Below, one piece after another: positions 8,353 to 14,712 of a DNA stretch of 23,247 nucleotides (the stretch's first letter is position 1; each line of letters opens with the position of its first letter). Origin of the DNA: JBAXPW01 sp037132015 (GTDB lineage: Bacteria > Patescibacteriota > Microgenomatia > UBA1406 > GWC2-37-13); NCBI GenBank assembly GCA_037132015.1, contig JBAXPW010000020.1:1-23247 (forward strand). The letters run 5' to 3'. The notes under the pieces are model-generated. The model was not told the DNA's origin, made no database searches, and saw only the letters and a list, made by a program, of their open reading frames with translations. The translations under genes were made by a program, and so were the position numbers.

Positions 8353-9405
8353 TTGAATTACTCAAGTATGGTCTTATTTATTCCAAGTATTCTTCTATTG
8401 TGTTTCTCTATTTTTAATTTACTCGGGACCAGACCAGATTTAGTCTTAAAAGTGATTATATTTAGTGCAATTTCAATTGGATTATACTTCTTTGTGCATG
8501 GCTTTAATCATCAATTTTTAAGGACAAATTCAAAATTATTTTATTGGGTTGGAATTTTTACCTTAGTTCTTACATTATTTATTGGTGAAAAGGTTAATGG
8601 TTCGCGAAGTTGGATTAATCTATATTTTTTTAATTATCAGGCATCGGAAGTATTTAAAGTATTTTTTGTTTTGCTATTTGCTGAACGATTTTCTCAAAAA
8701 TCCTATCAATCACAGAATTTTGCATATTATGTACAAACTCTATTTTACGCAGTAGTTCCGATAGGATTAATATTATTACAACCCGATTTAGGACAATCAC
8801 TTGTATATATTGTGATGTTTGGAATGCTTCTCTTTTTTTCTGATATTCCCAAAAAATACATCTTCTTTACAATAATTTGTATAATCATGGTATTACCCGC
8901 TACATGGCCCTTTTTACATTCATTCCAGAGAGGTCGTATTATGAGTTTTGTGAATCCACAAAATTATGAAGGAGATATTTCTTATAATATGCTTCAAGCA
9001 ATAATAACGATAGGTTCAGGACAAATTTTTGGAAAAGGTTTGGGATTGGGAACACAGTCTCAATTATATTTTTTACCAGAAAATCATACAGATTTTGCGT
9101 TCTCATCTTTAGTTGAACAGTTTGGTTTTGTAGGTGGTGCTGTCGTATTATTACTTTTTGGATTTATAGCATTACAATTGAGTAATAAGCTATTGTACAA
9201 TTTCAGATACAATGACGAGGAACATCGATTTGAATTTTTTATGACAATTGGTTTTTTATCGTTTTTTATGTCGCAGTTATATATCAATGTAGGAATGAAT
9301 ATAGGAATAATGCCTATTACAGGTCTTGCACTCCCGATAATTTCGTATGGTGGATCATCATTGATTACATGGTTTATTGGAATCGCATTACTTCAAAAAA
9401 AGTAA
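8353..9405 (+). CDS. rodA: SEDS-family peptidoglycan glycosyltransferase (RodA/FtsW)
   Basis: Multi-pass membrane polymerase that joins lipid II into glycan strands. The 350 residues hold about ten hydrophobic segments and the family motifs in order: NGSRSWINL (about 79-87), QPDLGQSLVY (about 142-151), GSGQIFGKGLGLGTQSQLYF, PENHTDFAFSSLVEQFGF (about 240-257, with the Asp of HTDF in the loop that holds the essential SEDS aspartate), and the closing NVGMNIGIMPITGLALPIISYGGSS. It is RodA-like in length and loop structure; FtsW cannot be excluded because it is the only SEDS gene here. TTG 8353 keeps the first helix complete; ATG 8368 is the alternative. It follows ileS by 31 bases with no terminator, so the two may be co-transcribed. 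No class B PBP partner is visible in the window. Confidence 0.93.
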   Translation: MNYSSMVLFIPSILLLCFSIFNLLGTRPDLVLKVIIFSAISIGLYFFVHGFNHQFLRTNSKLFYWVGIFTLVLTLFIGEKVNGSRSWINLYFFNYQASEVFKVFFVLLFAERFSQKSYQSQNFAYYVQTLFYAVVPIGLILLQPDLGQSLVYIVMFGMLLFFSDIPKKYIFFTIICIIMVLPATWPFLHSFQRGRIMSFVNPQNYEGDISYNMLQAIITIGSGQIFGKGLGLGTQSQLYFLPENHTDFAFSSLVEQFGFVGGAVVLLLFGFIALQLSNKLLYNFRYNDEEHRFEFFMTIGFLSFFMSQLYINVGMNIGIMPITGLALPIISYGGSSLITWFIGIALLQKK

Positions 9406-9410
9406 CAATC

Positions 9411-9438
9411 TTGTTCTTTTATATATTAGACGTATAAT
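9411..9438 (+). promoter_or_regulatory. Possible relic promoter upstream of the serC remnant
   Basis: TTGTTC (9411-9416), 16 bases, TATAAT (9433-9438). It sits just after rodA and before a broken gene. Only a 7-codon frame beginning with ATG at 9439 follows. It may be a leftover promoter or a chance match. Confidence 0.3.
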
Positions 9439-9452
9439 ATGGGTATTAAAGG

Positions 9453-9967
9453 AATAATATAGATTTTGGATTATTCGCTTGGCTAGCGATATTAATAGTA
9501 AGTCCACATGCAATTGAACAGTGAAGATTAATAGAAAAAGTTGGAATTTATACAGGTGGATATCGAAGTGCTACATCATAGTATGAATTTGATCAAAAAA
9601 ATCAAACATTTGAGACGCTAAAAGTTCTTCAGCTACAGTTCCTCAATTTAGCAACTCAACACATGACAGAGAGTGGAATTGATAATATTAGGAATGAAAT
9701 TAATTAAGAGAATATATTGTTAAGGTCGTTTGTTGAGTCAAATCAAAACTATGTTTGCTATGTGAGTAGCCTATCAGAGCGTTCTAAAACAGTTTATGTA
9801 ATAACAGTTTTAAACTGAAATAAACAGTCATAACAAAACTAAAAAAAGATGGTTTTACAGTTGGAGGGTGATATGGTAAAATGAACAATGGAGCAATTCG
9901 AATTGTTAATTGTCCATCGCAATCGGTCAAAGATATGTAAAAGCTAATTTCGGCCTTGCATGATTGA
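9453..9967 (+). pseudogene. serC: Decayed 3' half of phosphoserine aminotransferase (SerC)
   Basis: No intact frame exists, but conceptual translation recovers the C-terminal half of a SerC-type class V aminotransferase. In one frame (9453-9815): FGLFAWLAILIVSPHAIEQ, stop (TGA 9522), RLIEKVGIYTGGYRSATS, stop (TAG 9579), YEFDQKNQTFETLKVLQLQF and on to ESGIDNIRNEIN, stop (TAA 9705), then SFVESNQNYVCYV and SERSKTVYVITVLN, stop (TGA 9816). After a frame change: KKDGFTVGG, stop, YGKMNNGAIRIVNCPSQSVKDM, stop, KLISALHD. The features kept are the LIVSPxAIE strand, KNQTxxT, GIDxIRxE, RSKTV and the GYGKMxxxxIRIxNxP closing block, all characteristic of SerC. The half with the PLP-binding lysine is missing; the remnant begins about where that lysine would lie. 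At least six stops and one frameshift show it is dead. Confidence 0.8.
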
Positions 9968-9984
9968 GATTGATTCGTTATAAT
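9956..9984 (+). promoter_or_regulatory. Promoter for rplU
   Basis: A consensus TATAAT (9979-9984) lies eight bases before the rplU ATG. TTGCAT (9956-9961), a weak -35, is 17 bases upstream and overlaps the end of the serC remnant. No Shine-Dalgarno sequence is present, so the transcript is predicted to start at or next to the ATG. Confidence 0.6.
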
Positions 9985-9992
9985 ATAAAGCT

Positions 9993-10301
9993 ATGGATAA
10001 ACATGCAGTAATTATTACAGGAGGAAAACAATATCTCGTTAAATCAAATGATGTTATTATTGTTGACAAAGTTGACGTTGAAAAAGGTTTGAGTTTAGAT
10101 CTTCCCGTTCTTCTTAAGTTTACTGAAGATGGTAGTGTATATACAGTAACAGATCCAAAGAAAGAAGTCATTAAAGCTACCGTCATCGATCACGTACGAG
10201 GTGATAAAATTCGTGTAGCAAAGTTTAAAGCAAAAGTTCGATATCGCAAAGTAAGAGGCTATAGAGCATCATTGTCAAAGCTTCAAATTAGTGTTGTCTA
10301 A
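9993..10301 (+). CDS. rplU: Large ribosomal subunit protein bL21
   Basis: 102 residues, the usual bL21 length. Motifs: VIITGGKQYLVK at the N-terminus, a middle beta barrel (DLPVLLKF, TVTDPKKEVIKATVIDH), and the basic KFKAKVRYRKVRGYRASLSK loop and C-terminal strand that contact 23S rRNA. It is followed 62 bases later by rpmA, the standard rplU-rpmA pair. Start ATG 9993 is fixed by a -10 hexamer eight bases upstream and by the usual start position of the family. Confidence 0.96.
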   Translation: MDKHAVIITGGKQYLVKSNDVIIVDKVDVEKGLSLDLPVLLKFTEDGSVYTVTDPKKEVIKATVIDHVRGDKIRVAKFKAKVRYRKVRGYRASLSKLQISVV

Positions 10302-10363
10302 CATTTATTATAGTTAGATTATATTTAATTTGTGCGTTTTAGTTTACTATTTGATATTTAGAT

Positions 10364-10615
10364 ATGGCACATACAAAGGCACAGCGCGCGGTTAGAGGAA
10401 ATAGAGATTCTATTTCTAAAAGACGTGGAATTAAGATATATGGCGATCAAGTTGCAGAACCAGGAAATATAATTGTACGTCAAAAAGGAACGTTATATCA
10501 TCCCGGTAATAATGTGCTTCTTGCAAGAGATTTTACTTTAATGTCTCTTGTTAAGGGCATGGTAAAATTTTATAAGAGATATGGTAGACGATACGTGTCT
10601 GTTATACCTCAGTAA
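10364..10615 (+). CDS. rpmA: Large ribosomal subunit protein bL27
   Basis: 83 residues. The N-terminus MAHTKAQRAVRGNRDSISKR corresponds to the bL27 tail that reaches towards the peptidyl-transferase centre, followed by GIKIYGDQ, NIIVRQKGT, HPGNNVLLARDFTL and a closing GMVKFYKRYGRRYVSV strand. Nothing precedes the MAH start, so there is no cleavable N-terminal extension of the Firmicutes type. The tail lacks the common KKAGGSS run (here TKAQRAV). It lies in the rplU operon, 22 bases before the next gene. Confidence 0.95.
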   Translation: MAHTKAQRAVRGNRDSISKRRGIKIYGDQVAEPGNIIVRQKGTLYHPGNNVLLARDFTLMSLVKGMVKFYKRYGRRYVSVIPQ

Positions 10616-10637
10616 TAGGTAAGGCGGATTCTTCATT

Positions 10638-11198
10638 ATGAAAGCAGTAACGTTAGAACAATATATTGAGGTTATTAAAAAAGAACCCGATTATTTTAAA
10701 AAGGCAAAGATAATTCATATTCTGCAAAACGAGTGGGAGGTACCACTAAATGATATTGCAAAAAGATTATCAATGCAACCTGCTTATTTATGTCATATTT
10801 TACGTTTAAATAAACTTCCTGAATTAGTTATAGATGGTTATTATTCTCAGTTAATTTCTATCAGTCATTTGTATGTTATTGCTCGATTGCACGATACTGA
10901 TACGATGATTAATATTTATGAGAAAGTTTTGTCAGATGCATTGAGTGTGCTTGGAACGGAAGAACTTGTTAGAGAAAATTTGTATGGAATTAAAACAGAA
11001 GGTCATCATGTATCAAAGGATGTTTTACATCAATTAGTTCAGCAGTTTTCCTCAATAGACGAACATATTGTATCAAAGGTAATTCAAACTCGAATTAAAG
11101 CTAAGCTCATAATTGAAATAAAAGGCACCTTAAAAGATACAAGTCAAATACTCCATAAAATATCAAAGGCGATCTTATCCCCAGAAAAATCTACCTAA
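10638..11198 (+). CDS. ParB-like helix-turn-helix protein lacking the ParB N-terminal domain
   Basis: 186 residues. About residues 20-115 resemble the central DNA-binding region of ParB/Spo0J: helices with NDIAKRLSMQPAYLCHILRL (the HTH pair, about 38-57), ISHLYVIARLHD (the LxxGHARALL-like helix) and LSVLGTEELVREN (the LSVRETExLV helix). Missing is the N-terminal ParB/sulfiredoxin-like CTPase domain with its GERRxR box, so it is probably not a canonical segregation clamp. The C-terminal 70 residues are helical and mildly basic. It follows rpmA by 22 bases and probably belongs to the ribosomal-protein transcript. A DNA-binding regulator or nucleoid protein is the simplest idea; the target is unknown. 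Its last eight bases overlap the end of lepB on the other strand. Confidence 0.7.
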   Translation: MKAVTLEQYIEVIKKEPDYFKKAKIIHILQNEWEVPLNDIAKRLSMQPAYLCHILRLNKLPELVIDGYYSQLISISHLYVIARLHDTDTMINIYEKVLSDALSVLGTEELVRENLYGIKTEGHHVSKDVLHQLVQQFSSIDEHIVSKVIQTRIKAKLIIEIKGTLKDTSQILHKISKAILSPEKST

Positions 11199-11796
11199 GG
11201 GCCATGAAAGAGGATTGAATATTAAGAGAATGTAATTGATTAGATAGAGGATTTGATACTGGTCCCAATTTATCAGCAGGAAAATATCTAAAAAATACTT
11301 GTCCAATAACACTGGAAATAGGAACAGGTCCAAATTCTCGTGAATCAGAAGAACGCGGTCTATTGTCTCCCATGACAAAAATATATCCTTGTGGAACTGT
11401 AATTTTTATATCTTCATGTAAAAAGCCCTCACTCAGAATCGTTGTTGAAGCGGATATATAAGTTTCTTTTAGAGGTGTTTCATTAACATACATAGTTCTA
11501 TTTGATAATTTTATTGAATCTCCAGGTATTCCAATTATTCTTTTAATATACTCTACCTCTGGATTTCGTGGAGAATGAAATACAACTACATCTCCACGTT
11601 GTGGTGTGCGGAATTTATAAGTTACTTTACTAGTAAAAATAAAATCACCTGTTTGAAAAGTGGGTTCCATCGATGCGCCACGTACTTGATTTGGCTGTAT
11701 GATAAAAAGATACACTACGATAAACAGAGATCCAATAAACACAACTGTTTCAAGAATATCCATGACAAATTCTATGATGGCTTTCAATGCTGACAT
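11191..11796 (-). CDS. lepB: Signal peptidase I
   Basis: Membrane serine protease that removes signal peptides of Sec-exported proteins. 201 residues: an N-terminal membrane segment (about 13-33, ILETVVFIGSLFIVVYLFII), nucleophile box GASMEPTF with Ser42, box EYIKRIIGIPGDS with the general base Lys85, and MGDNR at 142-146 with SSDSREFGPVP (149 on). All catalytic residues are present. One N-terminal membrane segment is normal for short Gram-positive and CPR types. It is convergent with the ParB-like gene (8-base overlap) and divergent from tRNA-Val. Its promoter has the -10 only 6 bases from the ATG. Prepilins of the nearby pilus cluster are normally cut by a different enzyme (PilD), which is not in the window. 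Confidence 0.95.
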   Translation of the reverse strand: MSALKAIIEFVMDILETVVFIGSLFIVVYLFIIQPNQVRGASMEPTFQTGDFIFTSKVTYKFRTPQRGDVVVFHSPRNPEVEYIKRIIGIPGDSIKLSNRTMYVNETPLKETYISASTTILSEGFLHEDIKITVPQGYIFVMGDNRPRSSDSREFGPVPISSVIGQVFFRYFPADKLGPVSNPLSNQLHSLNIQSSFMALR

Positions 11797-11802
11797 TAAT
11801 TC

Positions 11803-11831
11803 ATTCTAGATTATAAATTAGTAAAATACAA
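11803..11831 (-). promoter_or_regulatory. Promoter of lepB
   Basis: Minus strand: TTGTAT (11831-11826), a 17-base spacer, TAGAAT (11808-11803), then six bases to the ATG at 11796. A leaderless start is predicted. Confidence 0.6.
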
Positions 11832-11841
11832 GAACAGGTAG

Positions 11842-11847
11842 TATAAT
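11842..11847 (+). promoter_or_regulatory. Candidate -10 box of tRNA-Val
   Basis: A consensus TATAAT lies 30 bases before the 5' end of the tRNA. No good -35 is seen at 17 bases. It is placed back to back with the lepB promoter. Confidence 0.4.
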
Positions 11848-11877
11848 ATTCAAGTGAGTAGTTTGTAGTGAGTAATT

Positions 11878-11951
11878 GGCCACTTAGCTCAGTTGGCTAG
11901 AGCGTTGCATTCACATTGCAAATGTCGGGGGTTCAAGTCCCTCAGTGGCCA
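11878..11951 (+). tRNA. tRNA-Val, anticodon CAC
   Basis: Complete cloverleaf read by eye: acceptor GGCCACT (11878-11884) pairs with AGTGGCC (11944-11950), D stem GCTC/GAGC, anticodon stem TTGCA/TGCAA with loop TTCACAT and anticodon CAC at 11912-11914, a five-base variable loop, and T stem GGGGG/CCCTC (one G-U pair) around TTCAAGT. Discriminator base is A. The 3' CCA is not encoded (ACACC follows), so a CCA-adding enzyme must supply it. It reads GUG codons; a second Val tRNA with a U34 anticodon must exist elsewhere. Confidence 0.97.
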
Positions 11952-11960
11952 CACCGATAT

Positions 11961-12803
11961 TCATTCATTTCTAATTCCTTTTTTTCCTCTGATATAATCA
12001 ATAATTCCAATAACTGAATCAATTTCATTATTCATAATGTGCTCTATTATGGTATATGGAATACGAAAATATTCTATAAACTGTGTAGAAATAGGTGCAA
12101 ATTTCTTTATTAATAATAAGTGATTTCTAGAAAGATAATAATTCATGTTTTTGTTTGATGTAGAATCTTTTTTGGTGATGTGAATAGCTTTTGAATTCTC
12201 AACTATTTTGAGTGCAACTTTTTTTTGTAACGCTCTAAGAGAAAAATCAACATCTTCATAATAGAGAAAATAGTCTTCTGAAAATGATCCAATAACGTTT
12301 AGTACGAATTTTGTAGTGAGTAAACAAGCACCAGATAAAAAATCAATTTTTCCAGTCTTGTGCCCCGCTGAATATCGTATTTTATCCAATTCTCCACCGT
12401 GAAACCAGACTGAACCTAATTCGTCATATATCACGGGAGATACGATCATTAAATCTGTATCAATAGTCAGCAAAAGATTATTTAGTGAAATTTGATCAAG
12501 AAGTATATTATTATTCATGATCAAAATATGAGTAATATTTGAATCTTTTAATTGATCAAGACCAAGATTTATAGCCTTTCCATAACCTACATTATTTTGG
12601 GAATTAATAATCTTTGTTTTATTCTGTGATACTAAATAAGCGTTTGTTATCGCGCTTGAAGAATTATTTATAATAATTATGTGATGTATCAAAGGTGAAT
12701 CAATTATGCTTTTTACGCTTTTTTGGGTATTTGAGATATTATCGAAGTGAACCATAATAACTCCAATACGTTGATGATCGGTGTTTATAGATGTGTCGTT
12801 CAT
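11961..12803 (-). CDS. Family 2 glycosyltransferase (rhamnosyltransferase-like)
   Basis: 280 residues, GT-A fold of the WbbL/rhamnosyltransferase type. Seen: an N-terminal GVIMVHFDNISNTQKSVKSI strand-helix, IIIINNSS (nucleotide-sugar strand), the NNVGYGKAINLGL motif typical of this subfamily, HILIMNNNI where the DxD would lie (here N-rich, as in several relatives), and the acceptor-side block FLSGACLLTTKFV...GSFSEDYFLYYEDVDFSLRA with the catalytic-region EDVD. No membrane segment, so it acts at the cytoplasmic face on a lipid-linked glycan. Divergent from the GT4 gene with only 33 bases between the start codons. It probably adds a deoxysugar to a surface glycan; the sugar cannot be told from sequence. 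Confidence 0.85.
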   Translation of the reverse strand: MNDTSINTDHQRIGVIMVHFDNISNTQKSVKSIIDSPLIHHIIIINNSSSAITNAYLVSQNKTKIINSQNNVGYGKAINLGLDQLKDSNITHILIMNNNILLDQISLNNLLLTIDTDLMIVSPVIYDELGSVWFHGGELDKIRYSAGHKTGKIDFLSGACLLTTKFVLNVIGSFSEDYFLYYEDVDFSLRALQKKVALKIVENSKAIHITKKDSTSNKNMNYYLSRNHLLLIKKFAPISTQFIEYFRIPYTIIEHIMNNEIDSVIGIIDYIRGKKGIRNE

Positions 12804-12810
12804 TTGAATT

Positions 12811-12819
12811 GATATAGCA
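12811..12819 (-). promoter_or_regulatory. Extended -10 for the minus-strand GT2 gene
   Basis: Minus strand TGCTATATC, hexamer TATATC at 12816-12811, seven bases before the ATG at 12803. No clear -35. It abuts the divergent promoter of the GT4 gene. Confidence 0.4.
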
Positions 12820-12828
12820 TGATATAAT
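12820..12828 (+). promoter_or_regulatory. Extended -10 for the GT4 gene
   Basis: TGATATAAT, hexamer 12823-12828, eight bases before the ATG at 12837. No good -35 at 17 bases; the TG extension may compensate. This is the same TGATATAAT word as at 4518 and 5187. Confidence 0.55.
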
Positions 12829-12836
12829 TATCTTAT

Positions 12837-13916
12837 ATGCGCAAAAATATTCGCATTGGAATTGATGGTGGTAGCTTTGTACCAAATAATCAGGTTGCTA
12901 GCGGTATACAACGTATAATTCAGCAATTTTTATATACCCTTCTTCATGGTAATTATACAGTGTCAATCTTTTTTTATACAACTCTCAGAAATACAGATAA
13001 ACAAAAAAGTTCTTTGATCACAATTAGGAAGCTCCCTCAATATTTATTCGCATCGTTTCATCTTCCAATTCAGGCAAAGCGTGATAATGTAGATGTTATA
13101 TTATGTTTTTCTTCATATGTTTCTCCTTTGTGTAAACTATTACAACTCAAAACAATTAGTTTCATTTATGATTTTGGGTTTATTTTAAAGCCTGAGTTGT
13201 ATACAAATAACCAGAGACTCATACGAAATATAGATGCAGGAATAGTACGAGCCAATAAATTGATTTTATCATCATACTTTACGGAGCAACAATTAAAAGA
13301 ATATTGTTCGCAATCAGAAGAACCTTTGTATTCGGTATTGTATCCGGGTGTAGATCATTTAATAAATATTTCAGAAAGCGAACCTGCAAATTTTATTTCA
13401 ACAGTTCCCTATGCTTTATTTGTTGGTAAAATGAGGGAATCAAAAAATTTATTACAATTATTTAGAGTGTTTGCAGGAGTAGTAGAGAATTTTAAAGGAA
13501 ACCTTCATTTGGTATTGGTTGGAGATATAGAGCGCGATTATTGGATAAGTATTGAAAACGAACCCGAATATTTCAAGATAAAAAGTAGAATTATATTAAC
13601 AAAGAATGTTCCAGATTCAAATATTGTTTGGTTTATAAAACATGCAATATGTGTTATGAATTATTCATCAATGGAGGGATTTGCTTTTCCAGTATTAGAA
13701 TCACTTGCTTTAGGGGCGAAAGTATTTACGAATGATCTTTCTCTTTATCATGAATTTGAAACTATGTTTCCTCAATTATATATAGGGAAAACAGTTACTG
13801 AGATTGTTGATATAATATCAAAAGCAAATACAAGGAATAAGGAGATAGAAAAAATATATCCATCATGGGAAAAGTATACACAATCAATTATGAAATTGGT
13901 CGATAGCATGCTTTAA
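12837..13916 (+). CDS. Family 4 glycosyltransferase (GT-B fold)
   Basis: 359 residues, no membrane segment. The N-terminal Rossmann half starts IRIGIDGGSFV with a SGIQRIIQQF helix. The C-terminal half begins near VPYALFVGKMRESKNLLQLF, followed by LHLVLVGDIERDYW and the nucleotide-sugar motif SSMEGFAFPVLESLALGAKV, containing the E-x7-E pattern (EGFAFPVLE) of GT4 retaining enzymes. Related proteins are mannosyl- or glucosyltransferases of O-antigen and capsule clusters; the donor cannot be read from sequence. First gene of a tight run with the next GT2 (8-base gap) and the ligase (4-base overlap), so the three are probably one transcript. Confidence 0.88.
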   Translation: MRKNIRIGIDGGSFVPNNQVASGIQRIIQQFLYTLLHGNYTVSIFFYTTLRNTDKQKSSLITIRKLPQYLFASFHLPIQAKRDNVDVILCFSSYVSPLCKLLQLKTISFIYDFGFILKPELYTNNQRLIRNIDAGIVRANKLILSSYFTEQQLKEYCSQSEEPLYSVLYPGVDHLINISESEPANFISTVPYALFVGKMRESKNLLQLFRVFAGVVENFKGNLHLVLVGDIERDYWISIENEPEYFKIKSRIILTKNVPDSNIVWFIKHAICVMNYSSMEGFAFPVLESLALGAKVFTNDLSLYHEFETMFPQLYIGKTVTEIVDIISKANTRNKEIEKIYPSWEKYTQSIMKLVDSML

Positions 13917-13923
13917 TATCAAT

Positions 13924-14712
13924 ATGCAATATCCATTATCTGCAGTTGTGTTAACAAAGAATGAAGAAAAAAATATTCGAGAATGTCTGAAATCTTTGAG
14001 TTTTTCAAAAGAGATAATTGTTATTGATAATAATTCTGTTGATAATACGATCCAAATTGCTAAAGAATTTACTTCTCTAATTTTCCGTATAGATGTAAAT
14101 GATTTTTCACAACTCCGTACGAAAGGACTCGAGGAATCATCTCTAGATTGGGTTCTCTATATCGATGCTGATGAAAGAGTTACGGATGATTTAGCAAGGG
14201 AAATAGGGGCTATTGTGGAAGATCCTTTTAATTATAATACTGTGTTTGCATTACGACGAAAAGATATTTGGCACAATAGTGAGGTTGGGCATGGGGAGGT
14301 TTCTGATGCATATAGGAATGGAATTATACGTTTGGTGCATAAAAAAAGTGGAGTATGGTGCGGGAAGGTTCATGAAGAATTTAAGACGAAGGAGAGAACT
14401 TTGATTACTAAAAATATAATTCTACATTATCCTCATCCAACATTGAGTGAGTTTATTCATGATGTAAATATTTATAGCACTATCCGAGCCCAAGAACTAT
14501 ATAATCAAAAAGCGCAAATATCAATGGTTCAATTGATCTGTTTTCCATTTGGAAAATTCATCTATACGTATTTTATTCGTGCGGGGTTTAAAGACGGATA
14601 TGCAGGATTTATTTATTCATTTTTGATGTCGTTTCATTCATTTTTAGTTAGAGCAAAATTATATCAACTTACCTATCTTCAAAATAGTTCTTCGAATAGT
14701 AATCATATATGA
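13924..14712 (+). CDS. Family 2 glycosyltransferase, WaaE/KdtX-like
   Basis: 262 residues. N-terminal GT-A signature LSAVVLTKNEEKNIRECLKS, then EIIVIDNNSVDNT and the DxD block WVLYIDADERVT (about 77-88), all typical of the LPS core beta-glucosyltransferase family WaaE/KdtX. The middle part has RRKDIWHN, RNGIIRLVHKKSG and GKVHEEF, also shared by the family, and HYPHPTLSEFIHDVNIYST. The C-terminal part is moderately hydrophobic (about 195-240, PFGKFIYTYFIRAGFKDGYAGF) and may touch the membrane. It lies 8 bases after the GT4 gene, and its stop overlaps the next start (ATGA). It probably makes the second step of the same glycan. Confidence 0.88.
   Translation: MQYPLSAVVLTKNEEKNIRECLKSLSFSKEIIVIDNNSVDNTIQIAKEFTSLIFRIDVNDFSQLRTKGLEESSLDWVLYIDADERVTDDLAREIGAIVEDPFNYNTVFALRRKDIWHNSEVGHGEVSDAYRNGIIRLVHKKSGVWCGKVHEEFKTKERTLITKNIILHYPHPTLSEFIHDVNIYSTIRAQELYNQKAQISMVQLICFPFGKFIYTYFIRAGFKDGYAGFIYSFLMSFHSFLVRAKLYQLTYLQNSSSNSNHI

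Noticed and set aside
9881..9940. A short ATG frame (MNNGAIRIVNCPSQSVKDM) as a separate small gene
   Set aside because: It is the closing block of the serC remnant and is preceded in frame by more SerC-like sequence across a stop.
9993..10186. Minus-strand frame of 80 codons opposite rplU
   Set aside because: It lies over the bL21 gene in antisense, has no recognisable motif, and its composition is that of a complement shadow.
11575..11793. Plus-strand 72-codon frame inside lepB
   Set aside because: It is antisense to a fully conserved signal peptidase and has no features of its own.
11841..11990. tRNA-Val as an integration site with an adjacent genomic island
   Set aside because: The glycan block follows the tRNA, but no integrase and no repeat of the tRNA 3' end was found in the window.
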